64,000 nucleotides of DNA from Pseudoxanthomonas kalamensis DSM 18571 (GCF_010211745.1 NZ_PDWQ01000001.1:124001-188000), one strand, 5' to 3'. Shown: positions 29,687 through 40,224, numbered from the stretch's first letter. Notes: a model not told the origin generated them from the sequence alone. Made by a program: numbers and translations.

Positions 29687-31045
29687 ATGAGCCGTCGTCC
29701 CCTTTCCCTCGCGCTGGCCTTGGCGCTGTCCGCCTTCGGCGGAACCGCGGCCGCCACCGACCTGCTGGAAACCTACGAGCTCGCCCGCAGCGGCGACCCG
29801 ACCCTGGCGATCGCCGAATCCAGCACTTTCTCGCAGAAAGAGGGTGCCGTGCAGGCGCGCGCCGCCCTGCTGCCGCAGATCAGCGGCAGCGCCAGTTTCA
29901 ACCGCGACTACAATGCCGGCGACGACGCCATCGGCGACCCGCGCTACAGCGGCCGCGCGTACCGCGCCTCGCTGAGCCAGAGCGTGTTCGACTGGGGCCG
30001 GATCAACAACCTGCGTAGCCAACGCGCGCTCAGCGAAGCCGCCGACTACGACCTGGAAGCCTCCAACCAGGACCTGATCACGCGCACCTCGGCCGCCTAC
30101 TTCACCGTGCTGACCGCGATCGAATCGCTGGCTGCGGCGCAGACCAACGAACGCGCGCTGCAGAAGCAGTACGACTATGCGCAGAAGCGACTGGACGTCG
30201 GCCTGGCCCCGATTACCGACGTGCACGAAGCCCGCGCCCAGTACGACAACGCCCGCGCCAACACCATCCTGGTGCGCAACTCGCTGGACGACAGCTATCG
30301 CGCACTGGCCGAGCTGACCGGCCAGCCGCTGCACGACCTGCAGGCCCTGCCCGACGATTTCCGTCCGGAACTGCCGGCCGGCGGCGACGCCGAATCGTGG
30401 GTCGGCCAGGCGTTGGAGAACAATCCCTCGCTGCGCGCCAGCGACCTGGAAGTCCGCTCGGCCGAGCACAACGTTTCCGCGGCGCGCGCCGGGCACCTGC
30501 CTTCACTGTCGCTGGGCGCCGACTACGGCAACAGCTCGTCGTGGAACGACCAGCACCAGTACCTGGGTCTGTCCGACCGCAGCGAAGGCTACGGCTACGG
30601 CCTGACCCTGTCGGTGCCGATCTTCGCCGGCGGTGCCACCCAGTCCGGCGTGCGCCAGGCCCTGGCCTCGCGCGACATCGCCCAGGACCGGCTGGAAGCC
30701 ACCAAGCGCGCCCTGGTGCGCAACACCAGCAGCGCCTACCAGGCCCTGGTCGCCGGTGTCAGCGAAGTCGAGGCGCGCCGCCTCGCCGTCGTGTCGGCGC
30801 AAAGCGCGCTGGAAGCCTCGCAAGTCGGCCTGGAAGTCGGTACCCGTACCGTGCTGGACGTGTTGCAGAACCAGCGCACGCTGTTCAACGCACAGCTCGA
30901 CTACGCGCAGTCCAAGTACAACTTCCTGCAGAACCGCCTGCTGCTGGAGCAGGCGGCCGGCACGCTGGACATCGACGATGTGCGCGACATCAACCGCCTG
31001 CTGACGGTTTCGGCCGATGCCCGGCTGGAGAGCGGCTCGATGTAG
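29687..31045 (+). CDS. tolC: TolC-family outer-membrane channel
   Basis: The 452-aa product has a signal peptide (cleaved near TAAA, residue 23) and two structural repeats of the outer-membrane efflux protein family, with long helices such as LEASNQDLITRTSAAYFTVL and the strand-forming SVFDWGRINN and SVPIFAGGATQSG pairs. It forms the trimeric exit duct for RND pumps and type I secretion. The pump operon nearby has no outer-membrane gene, so this TolC is its natural partner. A strong hairpin terminator follows. Confidence 0.95.
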   Translation: MSRRPLSLALALALSAFGGTAAATDLLETYELARSGDPTLAIAESSTFSQKEGAVQARAALLPQISGSASFNRDYNAGDDAIGDPRYSGRAYRASLSQSVFDWGRINNLRSQRALSEAADYDLEASNQDLITRTSAAYFTVLTAIESLAAAQTNERALQKQYDYAQKRLDVGLAPITDVHEARAQYDNARANTILVRNSLDDSYRALAELTGQPLHDLQALPDDFRPELPAGGDAESWVGQALENNPSLRASDLEVRSAEHNVSAARAGHLPSLSLGADYGNSSSWNDQHQYLGLSDRSEGYGYGLTLSVPIFAGGATQSGVRQALASRDIAQDRLEATKRALVRNTSSAYQALVAGVSEVEARRLAVVSAQSALEASQVGLEVGTRTVLDVLQNQRTLFNAQLDYAQSKYNFLQNRLLLEQAAGTLDIDDVRDINRLLTVSADARLESGSM

Positions 31046-31070
31046 TCTGCTGCGGCAACGGCTTCGCAAT

Positions 31071-31104
31071 ACGCAAAACGGCGGGTTCCCCCGCCGTTTT
31101 GCGT
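31071..31104. terminator. Bidirectional terminator after tolC
   Basis: A perfect 15-bp inverted repeat (arms 31071-31085 and 31090-31104, loop TTCC) ends in CGTTTTGCGT on either strand. It lies between tolC and the convergent DUF4136 gene and can stop both. Confidence 0.85.
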
Positions 31105-31142
31105 TTCCGGGCCATTGCTGGCCAAGCGTGTTTCCGCGCGGT

Positions 31143-31802
31143 TTACTTCGGCGCCGCCGGCAGGCTCTTCAACGTGCTGGCGGCGATCCGGTCCAGGCGC
31201 TCCTGGCTGCCGTCGCCCTGCATGACCATGCCGGTGTTGCTGGCGCTCCACAGCAGACGCACGCTGCGCGGCTCCAGCACCTCGACCAGCAATCCGCCCT
31301 GCACATAATCGTGGGAAACCACCTTCAGCAGCGGTTGTCCGTCCTCGGCCTCGGCAACGATCTGCGAACAGCCGCCACTGGTGCACTTGACCGCCGCCTG
31401 TGGCGTTCCCGCCACCACGTCGGACCCGACCGCCTGCGCGTCCTGCACGTCGCGCACGCCGACCCGGTAGGCAATGATGAAATCGGCGCTGCCCGCCGCG
31501 GCAGGCTGGTAGCCCTTGGCCTGCAATGCCTTGTCCAGCGCCGCCTGCAGGCGGGCGCGAAACTGCGGATCATTGACCCGGGCATCCTGTTCGGCGACCT
31601 GCTGCGGCGGCATCTCCAGCCAGGCATAGCCCGGACCCGGCAGGGTGCCGGCCGGCTTGACCACCTTCACCTCCGGTGGCGGCAGGCTGGAAACGGTCGG
31701 CGACGTGCTGGAGCAGGCCGCCAGGCCCAGCGCCAGCATCAGGCCCGCACCGCCGAACCGCAGGCCGGCACGCGCGCTCATCGGAAATTTTGATCGTGTC
31801 AT
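31143..31802 (-). CDS. DUF4136-like lipoprotein
   Basis: The 219-aa product has a lipoprotein signal (lipobox LAAC) and a later segment of the DUF4136 type (ARVNDPQFRARLQAALDKALQAKGYQPAAAGSADFI). An extra central stretch with two cysteines (KCTSGGCSQ) may form a disulfide. It is 19 bp downstream of a second, better-matching DUF4136 lipoprotein on the same strand. The start at 31802 is chosen for the AGGA upstream; an ATG at 31781 is possible. Function unknown. Confidence 0.75.
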   Translation of the reverse strand: MTRSKFPMSARAGLRFGGAGLMLALGLAACSSTSPTVSSLPPPEVKVVKPAGTLPGPGYAWLEMPPQQVAEQDARVNDPQFRARLQAALDKALQAKGYQPAAAGSADFIIAYRVGVRDVQDAQAVGSDVVAGTPQAAVKCTSGGCSQIVAEAEDGQPLLKVVSHDYVQGGLLVEVLEPRSVRLLWSASNTGMVMQGDGSQERLDRIAASTLKSLPAAPK

Positions 31803-31821
31803 CGGCTGCAAGAGCGTTCCT

Positions 31822-32370
31822 TTACTTGGTCGCCGAACCCGGCGGGAAATCGGCGAACATCTTGCTGACGCCAGCCTGCATGCCTTCCTGCAGTTTCTCC
31901 GGCGAACTCGGCAAGGTGCCACTGGCACTGCCGCGCCAGATCGCCTGCTTGGTCTTGGCATCGAACAGGTCCACCACCAGGGTGCCGACATCGTAGGTGC
32001 GCACGGTGGTCGTGGCAGGGGCCATGCCGACACCGTACCAGGCCGGGCTGTACCAGCCCCAGCCGGCATAGGCCGGCGCGCTGTAGAAGGTATCGACGGT
32101 CTGCTTCTGCTCGGTGGCCACATGCGCGGCCACGGCAACATCGGCATCGGCGGACTCGACCCAACCCTTCGCCTTCAGCTGGGCATTGACCGCATCGACG
32201 ATGCGCTGCTGCATCAGCGGCGAGGCGGCATCCGGTCGCTGGATCCAGGTGAAGCTGTGGTACTTGTCGAACTGTGCATTGGGGTCCGAATCGGTATGCA
32301 CGGTCGGGGTGGAGGCGCAGCCCGCCAGCGCCAGCATGGCGGTCACACCGAGGATCTTCTTCATGCTCAT
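31822..32370 (-). CDS. DUF4136 lipoprotein
   Basis: The 182-aa protein has a lipobox (LAGC, about residue 18) and the DUF4136 core (DKYHSFTWIQRPD, IVDAVNAQLKAKGW). A Gly/Trp/Tyr-rich loop, GWGWYSPAWYG, lies in its middle. The C-terminal VDLFDAKTKQAIWRGSA motif is typical of the family. Members are found as outer-membrane or periplasmic lipoproteins with no defined activity. It is the first of a tandem pair, presumably duplicated and diverged. Confidence 0.88.
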   Translation of the reverse strand: MSMKKILGVTAMLALAGCASTPTVHTDSDPNAQFDKYHSFTWIQRPDAASPLMQQRIVDAVNAQLKAKGWVESADADVAVAAHVATEQKQTVDTFYSAPAYAGWGWYSPAWYGVGMAPATTTVRTYDVGTLVVDLFDAKTKQAIWRGSASGTLPSSPEKLQEGMQAGVSKMFADFPPGSATK

Positions 32371-32681
32371 CTTCGTCGGCCTTGAGTCGGGAAGGAATCG
32401 GATATCGAAGCAGGCGTCGATTCTAGCCCGTTTTCCCGACGGGGCAATTGTCCCGACAGCGCAAACGCCCGGCGTTTCCATCCCTAGAATCCACCATGTC
32501 GCCGAGCGCGGGGCGGCGCCCGACAGGGCCATGGGGAAGTCGCGCCGCCGTCATGGATGAATCTCAGGGAAGGACGCTTCCGCCGGCCGGAAGCAGGGCT
32601 CCGGTGTGCCTGCACACCGGAAGCCGGGAAAGATCATTGCGTCGCCCGAACAATCCGAACATTCATCCAGCGAGGCTTCCG
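32371..32681. other. 311-bp non-coding spacer with two hairpins
   Basis: This divergent region between the DUF4136 pair and the small exported protein holds no convincing gene. Two inverted repeats stand close to the downstream gene: CTTCCG-CCGGC-CGGAAG at 32577-32593 and CCGGTGTGCCTGCACACCGG at 32601-32620 (9-bp arms, 2-nt centre). They would lie in the 5' leader of the gene at 32682. Confidence 0.5.
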
Positions 32682-33089
32682 ATGCACATCACTTCCGCAG
32701 CACCGTTGTTCCACCGTCCCGTTCGCCTGGTCTTCGCATTGCTGCTGCTCGGATTGAGCCTGCCACTGCTCGCCGCGCCGTCCAACAAATGGCGGATAGA
32801 AGCCGATGGCCGCAGCAAGGTCGACGGGCAGGTTGAATTCGCCTTCACTCCGGAGGGCGGTGGCGCCATTCCACTGGTGGTCGATATTCCTGCCCGCACC
32901 CGCGAGAACGATGCGGCCAGGCTGATCCGCGATGCCGTCCGCAGCCAGTTCGGCGAAGCGGTCTACCATGCCGAGATCGATGACGGCGAGGACGTCCTGG
33001 TCAAGGCCAAGGGCGATACTCCCGACTTCGACCTGAGCATCGTGCGCAATACCGCGGCCGGGCTGAAGATCGAGCTGGACCGCGAGTGA
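32682..33089 (+). CDS. Small exported protein of unknown function
   Basis: The 135-aa product has a signal peptide (hydrophobic core VFALLLLGLSLPLLAA, cleavage near residue 32) and a mature part of about 100 residues. The mature protein is rich in beta-strand-like segments (KVDGQVEFAFTPEGGGAIPLVVDIPA) and ends DFDLSIVRNTAAGLKIELDRE. The ATG at 32682 is preceded by GAGG. I recognise no family. Its leader RNA contains two strong hairpins. Confidence 0.75.
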   Translation: MHITSAAPLFHRPVRLVFALLLLGLSLPLLAAPSNKWRIEADGRSKVDGQVEFAFTPEGGGAIPLVVDIPARTRENDAARLIRDAVRSQFGEAVYHAEIDDGEDVLVKAKGDTPDFDLSIVRNTAAGLKIELDRE

Positions 33090-33234
33090 GCTACAGGGCA
33101 GCAGGCGTTTCGTCTGCTGCCCCTGCCTGGATTCCGGAAAAAGGCTGCATGGAGCCGCCTTATTGCCCCTCTGCCCCCAGCATCGAATCATCGACAATGA
33201 GGGCAATGGATCTGCGGGCAGCATTTGCCGGCAG

Positions 33235-34761
33235 CTACAGCTGCGACTCGACCGGCATCAACTTCATCAGCCAGGCCAGGAAGCGCTGCGTCGCGCCAGC
33301 CTCCGGCTCGTGTTCCCATTCGCGCTCGCCGTCGCTCCAGACCAGGCGGCCGTCGCGCAATTGCACCTGCCAGGCGTTGCGCGGGCGCAGCTGGCGCTGA
33401 AAGATCGCCGCCAGCTGCTCGGCCAGCGCCGGATGCCGGACCAGCACGCCCTGCTCGCAGTTCAGCGAGGTCGATCGCGGATCCAGGTTGTAGGAGCCGA
33501 CGAAGACCTCGTCGTCGTCCATCACCATCGCCTTGGTGTGCAGGCTGGAACCGCTGGAACCGCGCAGGCTCTGCCGACCGCCCTGCCCGTTCGGCTTCAG
33601 TTCCCACAGCTGCACGCCGCCTTCCAGCAGGTCGCGGCGATAGCGCGCATAACCGCCATGGACGGCGGCCACGTCGGTGGCCACCAGCGAATTGGTCAGG
33701 ATGCGGATCTCCAGGCCACGCTGCGCGCCGCGGACCAGTTGCTCGGCACCGGCCTCGCCGGGAACGAAGTACGGCGAGATCAACCGCAGTTGCTGTTGCG
33801 CCGCCGCCATCGCCGGCAGCAGGGTCTGCAGCACGGCCGAGCGCTCTTCTTTCGGCAGGCTTGCCTTCATCGGATCGTCGCTGACGAAGCGCCAGTCCGA
33901 GCTCCACTGCAGCCGCCCCTCGCCCCGCAGCAGCGCTTCCACCTCGGGATCCTCGCGCAGCACCTGGGCGTAGGGACTGGCGCGCAATTCCTCGTCCAGT
34001 CCGTCCAGCGCCTCGCGCAAGGCCTGCAGCGCCGATTCGCTGGCCGCCTGCGGCGACAGCTGGGCAATCGGGTAATTGGACGGCGCATTCCAGAAGTGGT
34101 CGAAATTGACCTGCACCGCGGTCGCCGCCGGCCCGACCATCAGCATGTCGAGGTCGACGAAGTTGGTCTCCTCGCTGGCGCCGAAGTATTCGTCGCCCAG
34201 GTTGCGCCCGCCGGCCAGGGCAATGCGGTTGTCGACGATCCAGCTCTTGTTGTGCATGCGGTGGTTCAGCCGCTTGAAACCGGTGGCGAACTCGCCGGCC
34301 TGGCTGAGCGCGCCGCTGCGGCTGGCCATCGGGTTGTACAGTCGCACCTCGATCCGCGGATGCGCGTCCAGCGCGGCGAATCCGCGGTTCTTGGCCCGCG
34401 CATCCAGATCGTCGACCAGGATGCGCACCCGCACCCCGCGGTCGGCCGCGTCCAGCGCCCGTCGCGCCAGCAGGCGGCCGGTCAGGTCGTCGTGCCAGAT
34501 GTAGGTCTGGATATCCAGGTTCTGTTCCGCCACCCGCGCCGAGTACGCGCGCAACGCATACGCTTCCGCGCCGCTGCTGACCAGCCGGAATCCGGACTGG
34601 TCCGGATGCGCGGACTGCAGCGGATCGAGCAGTTCGGCCAAGGCGCCACTCGTTGCCGGAGGCGATGCGAATTCATCCGGCAACTCGGCCCGCGGCGGCA
34701 ATTGCGCACACGCAGCAAGCGCCAGCACCACCAGCACCCACAATCCCCGTACCGCTCTCAT
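33235..34761 (-). CDS. Phospholipase D-family lipoprotein (cardiolipin synthase ClsC-like)
   Basis: The protein (508 aa) has a lipoprotein signal (LAAC) and two HKD motifs: HNK...D near residues 170-177 (HMHNKSWIVDN) and HTK...D in SLHTKAMVMDDDEVFVGSYN near the C-terminus. These are the catalytic histidines, lysines and aspartates of phospholipase D/cardiolipin synthase enzymes. ClsC (YmdC) makes cardiolipin from phosphatidylglycerol and phosphatidylethanolamine with a partner; a partner is not adjacent here. The ATG at 34761 is chosen over 34779 because AAGGAG precedes it at good distance. Confidence 0.9.
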   Translation of the reverse strand: MRAVRGLWVLVVLALAACAQLPPRAELPDEFASPPATSGALAELLDPLQSAHPDQSGFRLVSSGAEAYALRAYSARVAEQNLDIQTYIWHDDLTGRLLARRALDAADRGVRVRILVDDLDARAKNRGFAALDAHPRIEVRLYNPMASRSGALSQAGEFATGFKRLNHRMHNKSWIVDNRIALAGGRNLGDEYFGASEETNFVDLDMLMVGPAATAVQVNFDHFWNAPSNYPIAQLSPQAASESALQALREALDGLDEELRASPYAQVLREDPEVEALLRGEGRLQWSSDWRFVSDDPMKASLPKEERSAVLQTLLPAMAAAQQQLRLISPYFVPGEAGAEQLVRGAQRGLEIRILTNSLVATDVAAVHGGYARYRRDLLEGGVQLWELKPNGQGGRQSLRGSSGSSLHTKAMVMDDDEVFVGSYNLDPRSTSLNCEQGVLVRHPALAEQLAAIFQRQLRPRNAWQVQLRDGRLVWSDGEREWEHEPEAGATQRFLAWLMKLMPVESQL

Positions 34762-34831
34762 CGGCCGCCTCTCCTTCATCGGCGCAGATACTACGCCATG
34801 CCGGCCACTGGAAAATTCAGATCAGCGCAAC

Positions 34832-34862
34832 AAAAAGGCATCCGCGCCTGAGCGCGGATGCC
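34832..34862 (-). terminator. Rho-independent terminator downstream of the alkyl sulfatase gene
   Basis: A perfect 11-bp stem (GGCATCCGCGC/GCGCGGATGCC) with loop 34848-34851 is followed, on the minus strand, by TTTTTG. It terminates the sdsA-like gene at 34916. Confidence 0.92.
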
Positions 34863-34915
34863 GGACGAATACCCCGAAAGCCCTGCGATGATCGTCGCAG
34901 GGCCGGTCACGCGAG

Positions 34916-36892
34916 TTACGGGGTGACGATGTTGAACCACAAACCGAACTCGTCCATCAGGCCGAAGAACTGCGCCCAAGCGTCCTCGTTGCCTTCCACC
35001 TTGATGTCGCCGGACGCCACCAGATCCTTGAGCTTGGCATCGCCCAGCTGGACATCATCCAATGACTTCTTGGTCAGGGTCACCGTCGAGTCCGGATTGG
35101 CCGCCAGCTTCGTGCTGTAGTTCAGCACGCCGTTCTCGACCGAGAGCGTATACGCCTCTCCGAGGTCGGAGAAGTTGATGTTGAGGTTCAGGTTCTTGCC
35201 GGCGGCACGTTCGCCATTCAGCTTGACCGCCATGTAGTCGAACAGCATTTCCGGCGGCATGGCGCGGATGGTATCCGGACTGTCGGTGCCGGCCAGCGGC
35301 AGGTCCGGCGTACCGGTACGCAATTCGGAAGCACCCTGCAGGTACACCGAACGCCACGGTCCGGACTCGGCCTGGTAGCCCATCTGCTCATAGGCGTCGG
35401 CCAGCAGTTCCTTCGCGGCGGTGTTCGACGGATCGGCGAACACGACATGCTTGAGCGCAGTCGCCACCCAACGGTATTCACCCTTGTCGAAATCCGCCTT
35501 CGCCCGCTTCACGATATCCGATGCACCGCCCATGTACTCGACGTACTTCTTGGCCGCCATTTCGGGCGGAAGATTGTTCAGATCGGAAGGGTTGCCGTCA
35601 TACCAGCCCATGTAGCGCTGGTAGACCGCACGCGAATTGTGGCGCAGGCTGCCGTAGTAGCCCCGGCCCGACCACAGCTGCTCCAGTTCGGGCGGCAGCT
35701 TGATCATCTCGGAGATTTCTTCGCCGGTATAGCCCATGTTGAGCATGCGCACCGACTGGTCGTGGATGTACTTGTACAGGTCACGCTGCTTCTTCAGGTA
35801 ATCGATGATGCGGTCATGTCCCCACATCGGCCAATGGTGGCTCTGGAACTTGACGTCGACATTGTCGCCGTACAGCGCGATGGTTTCGTCGATGTAGTGC
35901 GCCCAGTTCTTGGCGTCACGCACTTGCGCACCACGCAGGGTCAGGATGTTGTGCATGGTGTTGGTGGTGTTTTCCGCCATCCACAACGCGCGCAACTGCG
36001 GGAAATAGGTGTTCATTTCCGCCGGCGCCTCGGTGCCCGGCGTCAGCTGGAACACCATCTTCACGCCATCGATGGTCATCTCCGTCCCGCTCTTGGTGAT
36101 GATGTCGGTCGGCTCGATCAGCGTGTTCTCGCCAAGCGGATTGGTCATGCCGAGACCCGCGTTGACGCCACCGGTGGGGCTGCGCGGCAGCAGCGCGCCG
36201 TACATGAAGATCGCGCGGCGCGACATGGCGTTGCCCGCGGTCACGTTCTCGCTGATGGCGTGCTCCATGAAACCTTCCGGGACGATGATCTTGACCTTGC
36301 CGGCCTTGACATCGGCCTCGTCCACCAGTCCGCGGACACCACCGTAATGATCGACGTGCGAATGGCTGTGCACCACCGCCTTGACCGGGCGCTTGCCCAG
36401 ATGCTTCTCGACAAGGTCCATTGCGGCACGTGAGGTCTCGACCGTGGTCATGGTGTCGAAGACCAGCCAACCCGTATCGCTCTGGATGACGGTCAGGTTG
36501 GACAGATCGTATCCGCGCACCTGGTAGATCCGATCCGAAACCTTGTACAGGCCATACAGTGCATTCAGTTGCGCATTGCGCCACAGGCTTGGATTCACCG
36601 TATCCGGCGCCGGCGCATCAAGCTTGATGAAGTCGCTGTAGCTGTTGGCGTCCCATACCACGGCACCGTTCTTGTCCTTGATCAACAGGCGTTCGGGCCG
36701 ATCCATCAACCCGCGTTCCGCGTCCTCGAAATCCTGCTTGTCGTTGAAAGGCAGCGCTTCCTGCACAGCGGCATTGGCCGCCTTGGTGGCCGCCGTTGCC
36801 GGCTTGCCTACAACGGGCGACTGCGCGGCTGCCGGAGCGGTGATCAGGACACCCAAGGCCACCACTCCGATCAATCTGCTCGAGATCTTCAT
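34916..36892 (-). CDS. SdsA/BDS1-type secreted alkyl sulfatase
   Basis: The 658-aa protein has a signal peptide (cleavage near TAPAAAQ) and the metallo-beta-lactamase core motif HSHSHVDHYGG (residues 175-185), which binds a di-zinc site. An alkyl-sulfatase dimerisation region and a C-terminal SCP-2-like sterol-carrier domain (last 130 residues, LFDYMAVKLNGERAAGKNLNLNI...) follow, as in Pseudomonas SdsA1. It should hydrolyse primary alkyl sulfates such as dodecyl sulfate. It stands alone; a Crp/Fnr-type regulator is divergent from it across 513 bp. Confidence 0.93.
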   Translation of the reverse strand: MKISSRLIGVVALGVLITAPAAAQSPVVGKPATAATKAANAAVQEALPFNDKQDFEDAERGLMDRPERLLIKDKNGAVVWDANSYSDFIKLDAPAPDTVNPSLWRNAQLNALYGLYKVSDRIYQVRGYDLSNLTVIQSDTGWLVFDTMTTVETSRAAMDLVEKHLGKRPVKAVVHSHSHVDHYGGVRGLVDEADVKAGKVKIIVPEGFMEHAISENVTAGNAMSRRAIFMYGALLPRSPTGGVNAGLGMTNPLGENTLIEPTDIITKSGTEMTIDGVKMVFQLTPGTEAPAEMNTYFPQLRALWMAENTTNTMHNILTLRGAQVRDAKNWAHYIDETIALYGDNVDVKFQSHHWPMWGHDRIIDYLKKQRDLYKYIHDQSVRMLNMGYTGEEISEMIKLPPELEQLWSGRGYYGSLRHNSRAVYQRYMGWYDGNPSDLNNLPPEMAAKKYVEYMGGASDIVKRAKADFDKGEYRWVATALKHVVFADPSNTAAKELLADAYEQMGYQAESGPWRSVYLQGASELRTGTPDLPLAGTDSPDTIRAMPPEMLFDYMAVKLNGERAAGKNLNLNINFSDLGEAYTLSVENGVLNYSTKLAANPDSTVTLTKKSLDDVQLGDAKLKDLVASGDIKVEGNEDAWAQFFGLMDEFGLWFNIVTP

Positions 36893-37405
36893 TCATCGTC
36901 TCCTGTGTGAATTGAGCAGGAATACATTCCCATTCCAGCATGACAAAACCTGCACTGCATGTTCCCCGCGGAAAGCCACGTCATCCCGATGCAGCATCGA
37001 TCCAGCCCCCTATCGCACGAACCATCCCGCATGTTCGTTACCGAATAGCCGTGCGATTCAACTTTTATTACCGTTTTCTGTATTACAGAATGTTGAAACA
37101 TACGGCTGCGTCTGCTGCCTGCTCGCACAGAACACCGCCACGAAACTCTTCCGTTATCCAGGCAGGCAACACGATTCGGAATCTTCCCGCACCCGAATCG
37201 GCGCAATCCCCTTGCTGCCGACCGCCCTCACAATTGAAACTCACGTTATCAGGGCGACTCGATCCCGTTTGTACCCAAGCGGACAATCTGAAACGGCATA
37301 CTGGCAAGATGTGCCGCATTCGGTACGCTGCCATCCTCGCCAGATATTTCCATTGGCGCGATTGCACTGCGACCAATCAACATCATTTGCTCAGGGGGCC
37401 ACGGC
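36893..37405. other. 513-bp divergent non-coding region with inverted repeats
   Basis: No convincing gene is visible; the short frames on either strand lack ribosome binding sites. Base composition is visibly less GC-rich than around it. Two inverted repeats stand out: TTCTGTA-T-TACAGAA (37076-37090) and CGATTCGG...CCGAATCG (37172-37200, 13-nt centre). Both could serve the sdsA-like gene, the Crp/Fnr-type gene, or both. Confidence 0.6.
37076..37090. promoter_or_regulatory. Palindrome TTCTGTA-T-TACAGAA, candidate operator
   Basis: A perfect 15-bp inverted repeat lies in AT-rich surroundings, 184 bp upstream of the sulfatase start. The symmetric site is a plausible binding site for the neighbouring Crp/Fnr-family regulator, but the sequence is not a standard CRP (TGTGA) or FNR (TTGAT) site. 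Confidence 0.5.
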
Positions 37406-38083
37406 ATGCGCATGAGCCGGGACATCGCCGACAGGATACTGACCCAGAACGGCTGGCTCTCCCGCCAACCCCGGGATTTCCAGCTCGAGGTACTCAGCCA
37501 TTCCATCCTCGAACGCTACGAAGCCAAGGAAACGATCTATCGATTCGAAGGGCCGCTCGGTGGCGCCTACGGATTGGTCAGCGGCACGCTCAGCGTCAAC
37601 GCGTCGACCCCAGGCGGCGTGCCGCGCATCATCCACGTCGGCTCGGCGGGTTCATGGACAGGCGAAGGCTGTTTCCTGACCCGGCAACCGCGTCGCATCG
37701 AATTGCGCGCGCTGGTCGAAACCTGGCTGATGCACCTGCCGCTGTCGGCAATGGACCGGATGGCGGAAAAGGACCCGACCGTGATCCGCAATTTCGCGCA
37801 GATCCTGGTCGCCAGCACCGATACCCTGATCCGGGTCGTGCACGACCTGCAGAAACCCGAGGCGGACAAGCGGATCGCATCGATCCTGCAACGGGTCGCA
37901 TGGTCCGGCCCCACTCCCATCTCGCTGTCGCAGACCGAGTTGGGCGTCATGGCCAACGCCTCGCGCAAGCAGGTCAACGCCGCCTTGCGCAAATTCGCCG
38001 AGGCCGGCTGGCTCAGCCACAGCTACCGCTCGGTCAGCATCATCAAGCCGGAAGAATTGCTGCGCTATTCCGAGAGCGATTGA
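37406..38083 (+). CDS. Crp/Fnr-family transcriptional regulator
   Basis: The 225-aa protein has an N-terminal cyclic-nucleotide-binding-like beta-roll (about residues 25-120, with IYRFEGPLGGAYGLVSGTL) and a C-terminal winged helix (LSQTELGVMANASRKQVNAALRKF). There is no FNR cysteine cluster, and the residues that would bind cAMP are not clearly conserved. It may therefore respond to another signal or none. The ATG has a weak AGGGGG upstream. Its stop lies one base from the tRNA gene on the other strand. Confidence 0.88.
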   Translation: MRMSRDIADRILTQNGWLSRQPRDFQLEVLSHSILERYEAKETIYRFEGPLGGAYGLVSGTLSVNASTPGGVPRIIHVGSAGSWTGEGCFLTRQPRRIELRALVETWLMHLPLSAMDRMAEKDPTVIRNFAQILVASTDTLIRVVHDLQKPEADKRIASILQRVAWSGPTPISLSQTELGVMANASRKQVNAALRKFAEAGWLSHSYRSVSIIKPEELLRYSESD

Positions 38084-38084
38084 C

Positions 38085-38160
38085 TGGTGGGCCCACCAGG
38101 ATTCGAACCTGGAACCAAAGGATTATGAGTCCTCTGCTCTAACCGTTGAGCTATAGGCCC
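38085..38160 (-). tRNA. tRNA with CAU anticodon, probably tRNA-Ile2 (lysidine type)
   Basis: The minus strand folds into a 76-nt cloverleaf: acceptor GGGCCTA/TGGGCCC, D-arm AGCTCAACGGTTAGAGC, anticodon loop CTCATAA (anticodon CAU), T-arm with GGTTCGAATCC, and an encoded CCA. The body differs from the usual elongator Met tRNA (GGCTACG...). The sequence and the position next to rpoD fit the Ile2 tRNA whose C34 is changed to lysidine. An elongator Met identity cannot be excluded. Confidence 0.9.
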
Positions 38161-38212
38161 GCGGACGTGCCGGTGACTGCGCATTGTATCCGCGACGCGC
38201 CCGCAAACGACA

Positions 38213-38231
38213 AACCCGCCTTGCGGCGGGT
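38213..38231 (-). terminator. rpoD terminator
   Basis: Read on the minus strand, ACCCGCC-GCAA-GGCGGGT is followed by TTGTCGTTT just after the rpoD stop. The stem is strong and the T-tract short. It separates rpoD from the tRNA. Confidence 0.75.
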
Positions 38232-38257
38232 CTGCGCGGAAACCATGCGTTTGCGGA

Positions 38258-40135
<1,878 letters not shown>

Positions 40136-40176
40136 GAGTGCTTGCGCCACCGGCTGTGGAAGAGGGAGAACCCGGC

Positions 40177-40182
40177 ATTATA
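40177..40182 (-). promoter_or_regulatory. Probable rpoD promoter -10 box
   Basis: On the minus strand the perfect hexamer TATAAT lies 42 bp upstream of the rpoD ATG, inside the 89-bp spacer to dtd. The matching -35 is poor. Confidence 0.55.
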
Positions 40183-40224
40183 CCAGCCCGGGCCGGCGAT
40201 AGTCCCGTTCGGGCGCCGGAAACT

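Noticed and set aside
37172-37200. Second inverted repeat CGATTCGG...CCGAATCG as a terminator
   Set aside because: The 13-nt centre and absence of T-tract argue against a terminator; kept only as part of the described control region.
36889-37206. 105-aa minus-strand frame in the sulfatase upstream region
   Set aside because: No ribosome binding site, Cys/Arg-rich composition, and it covers the palindrome; more likely non-coding.
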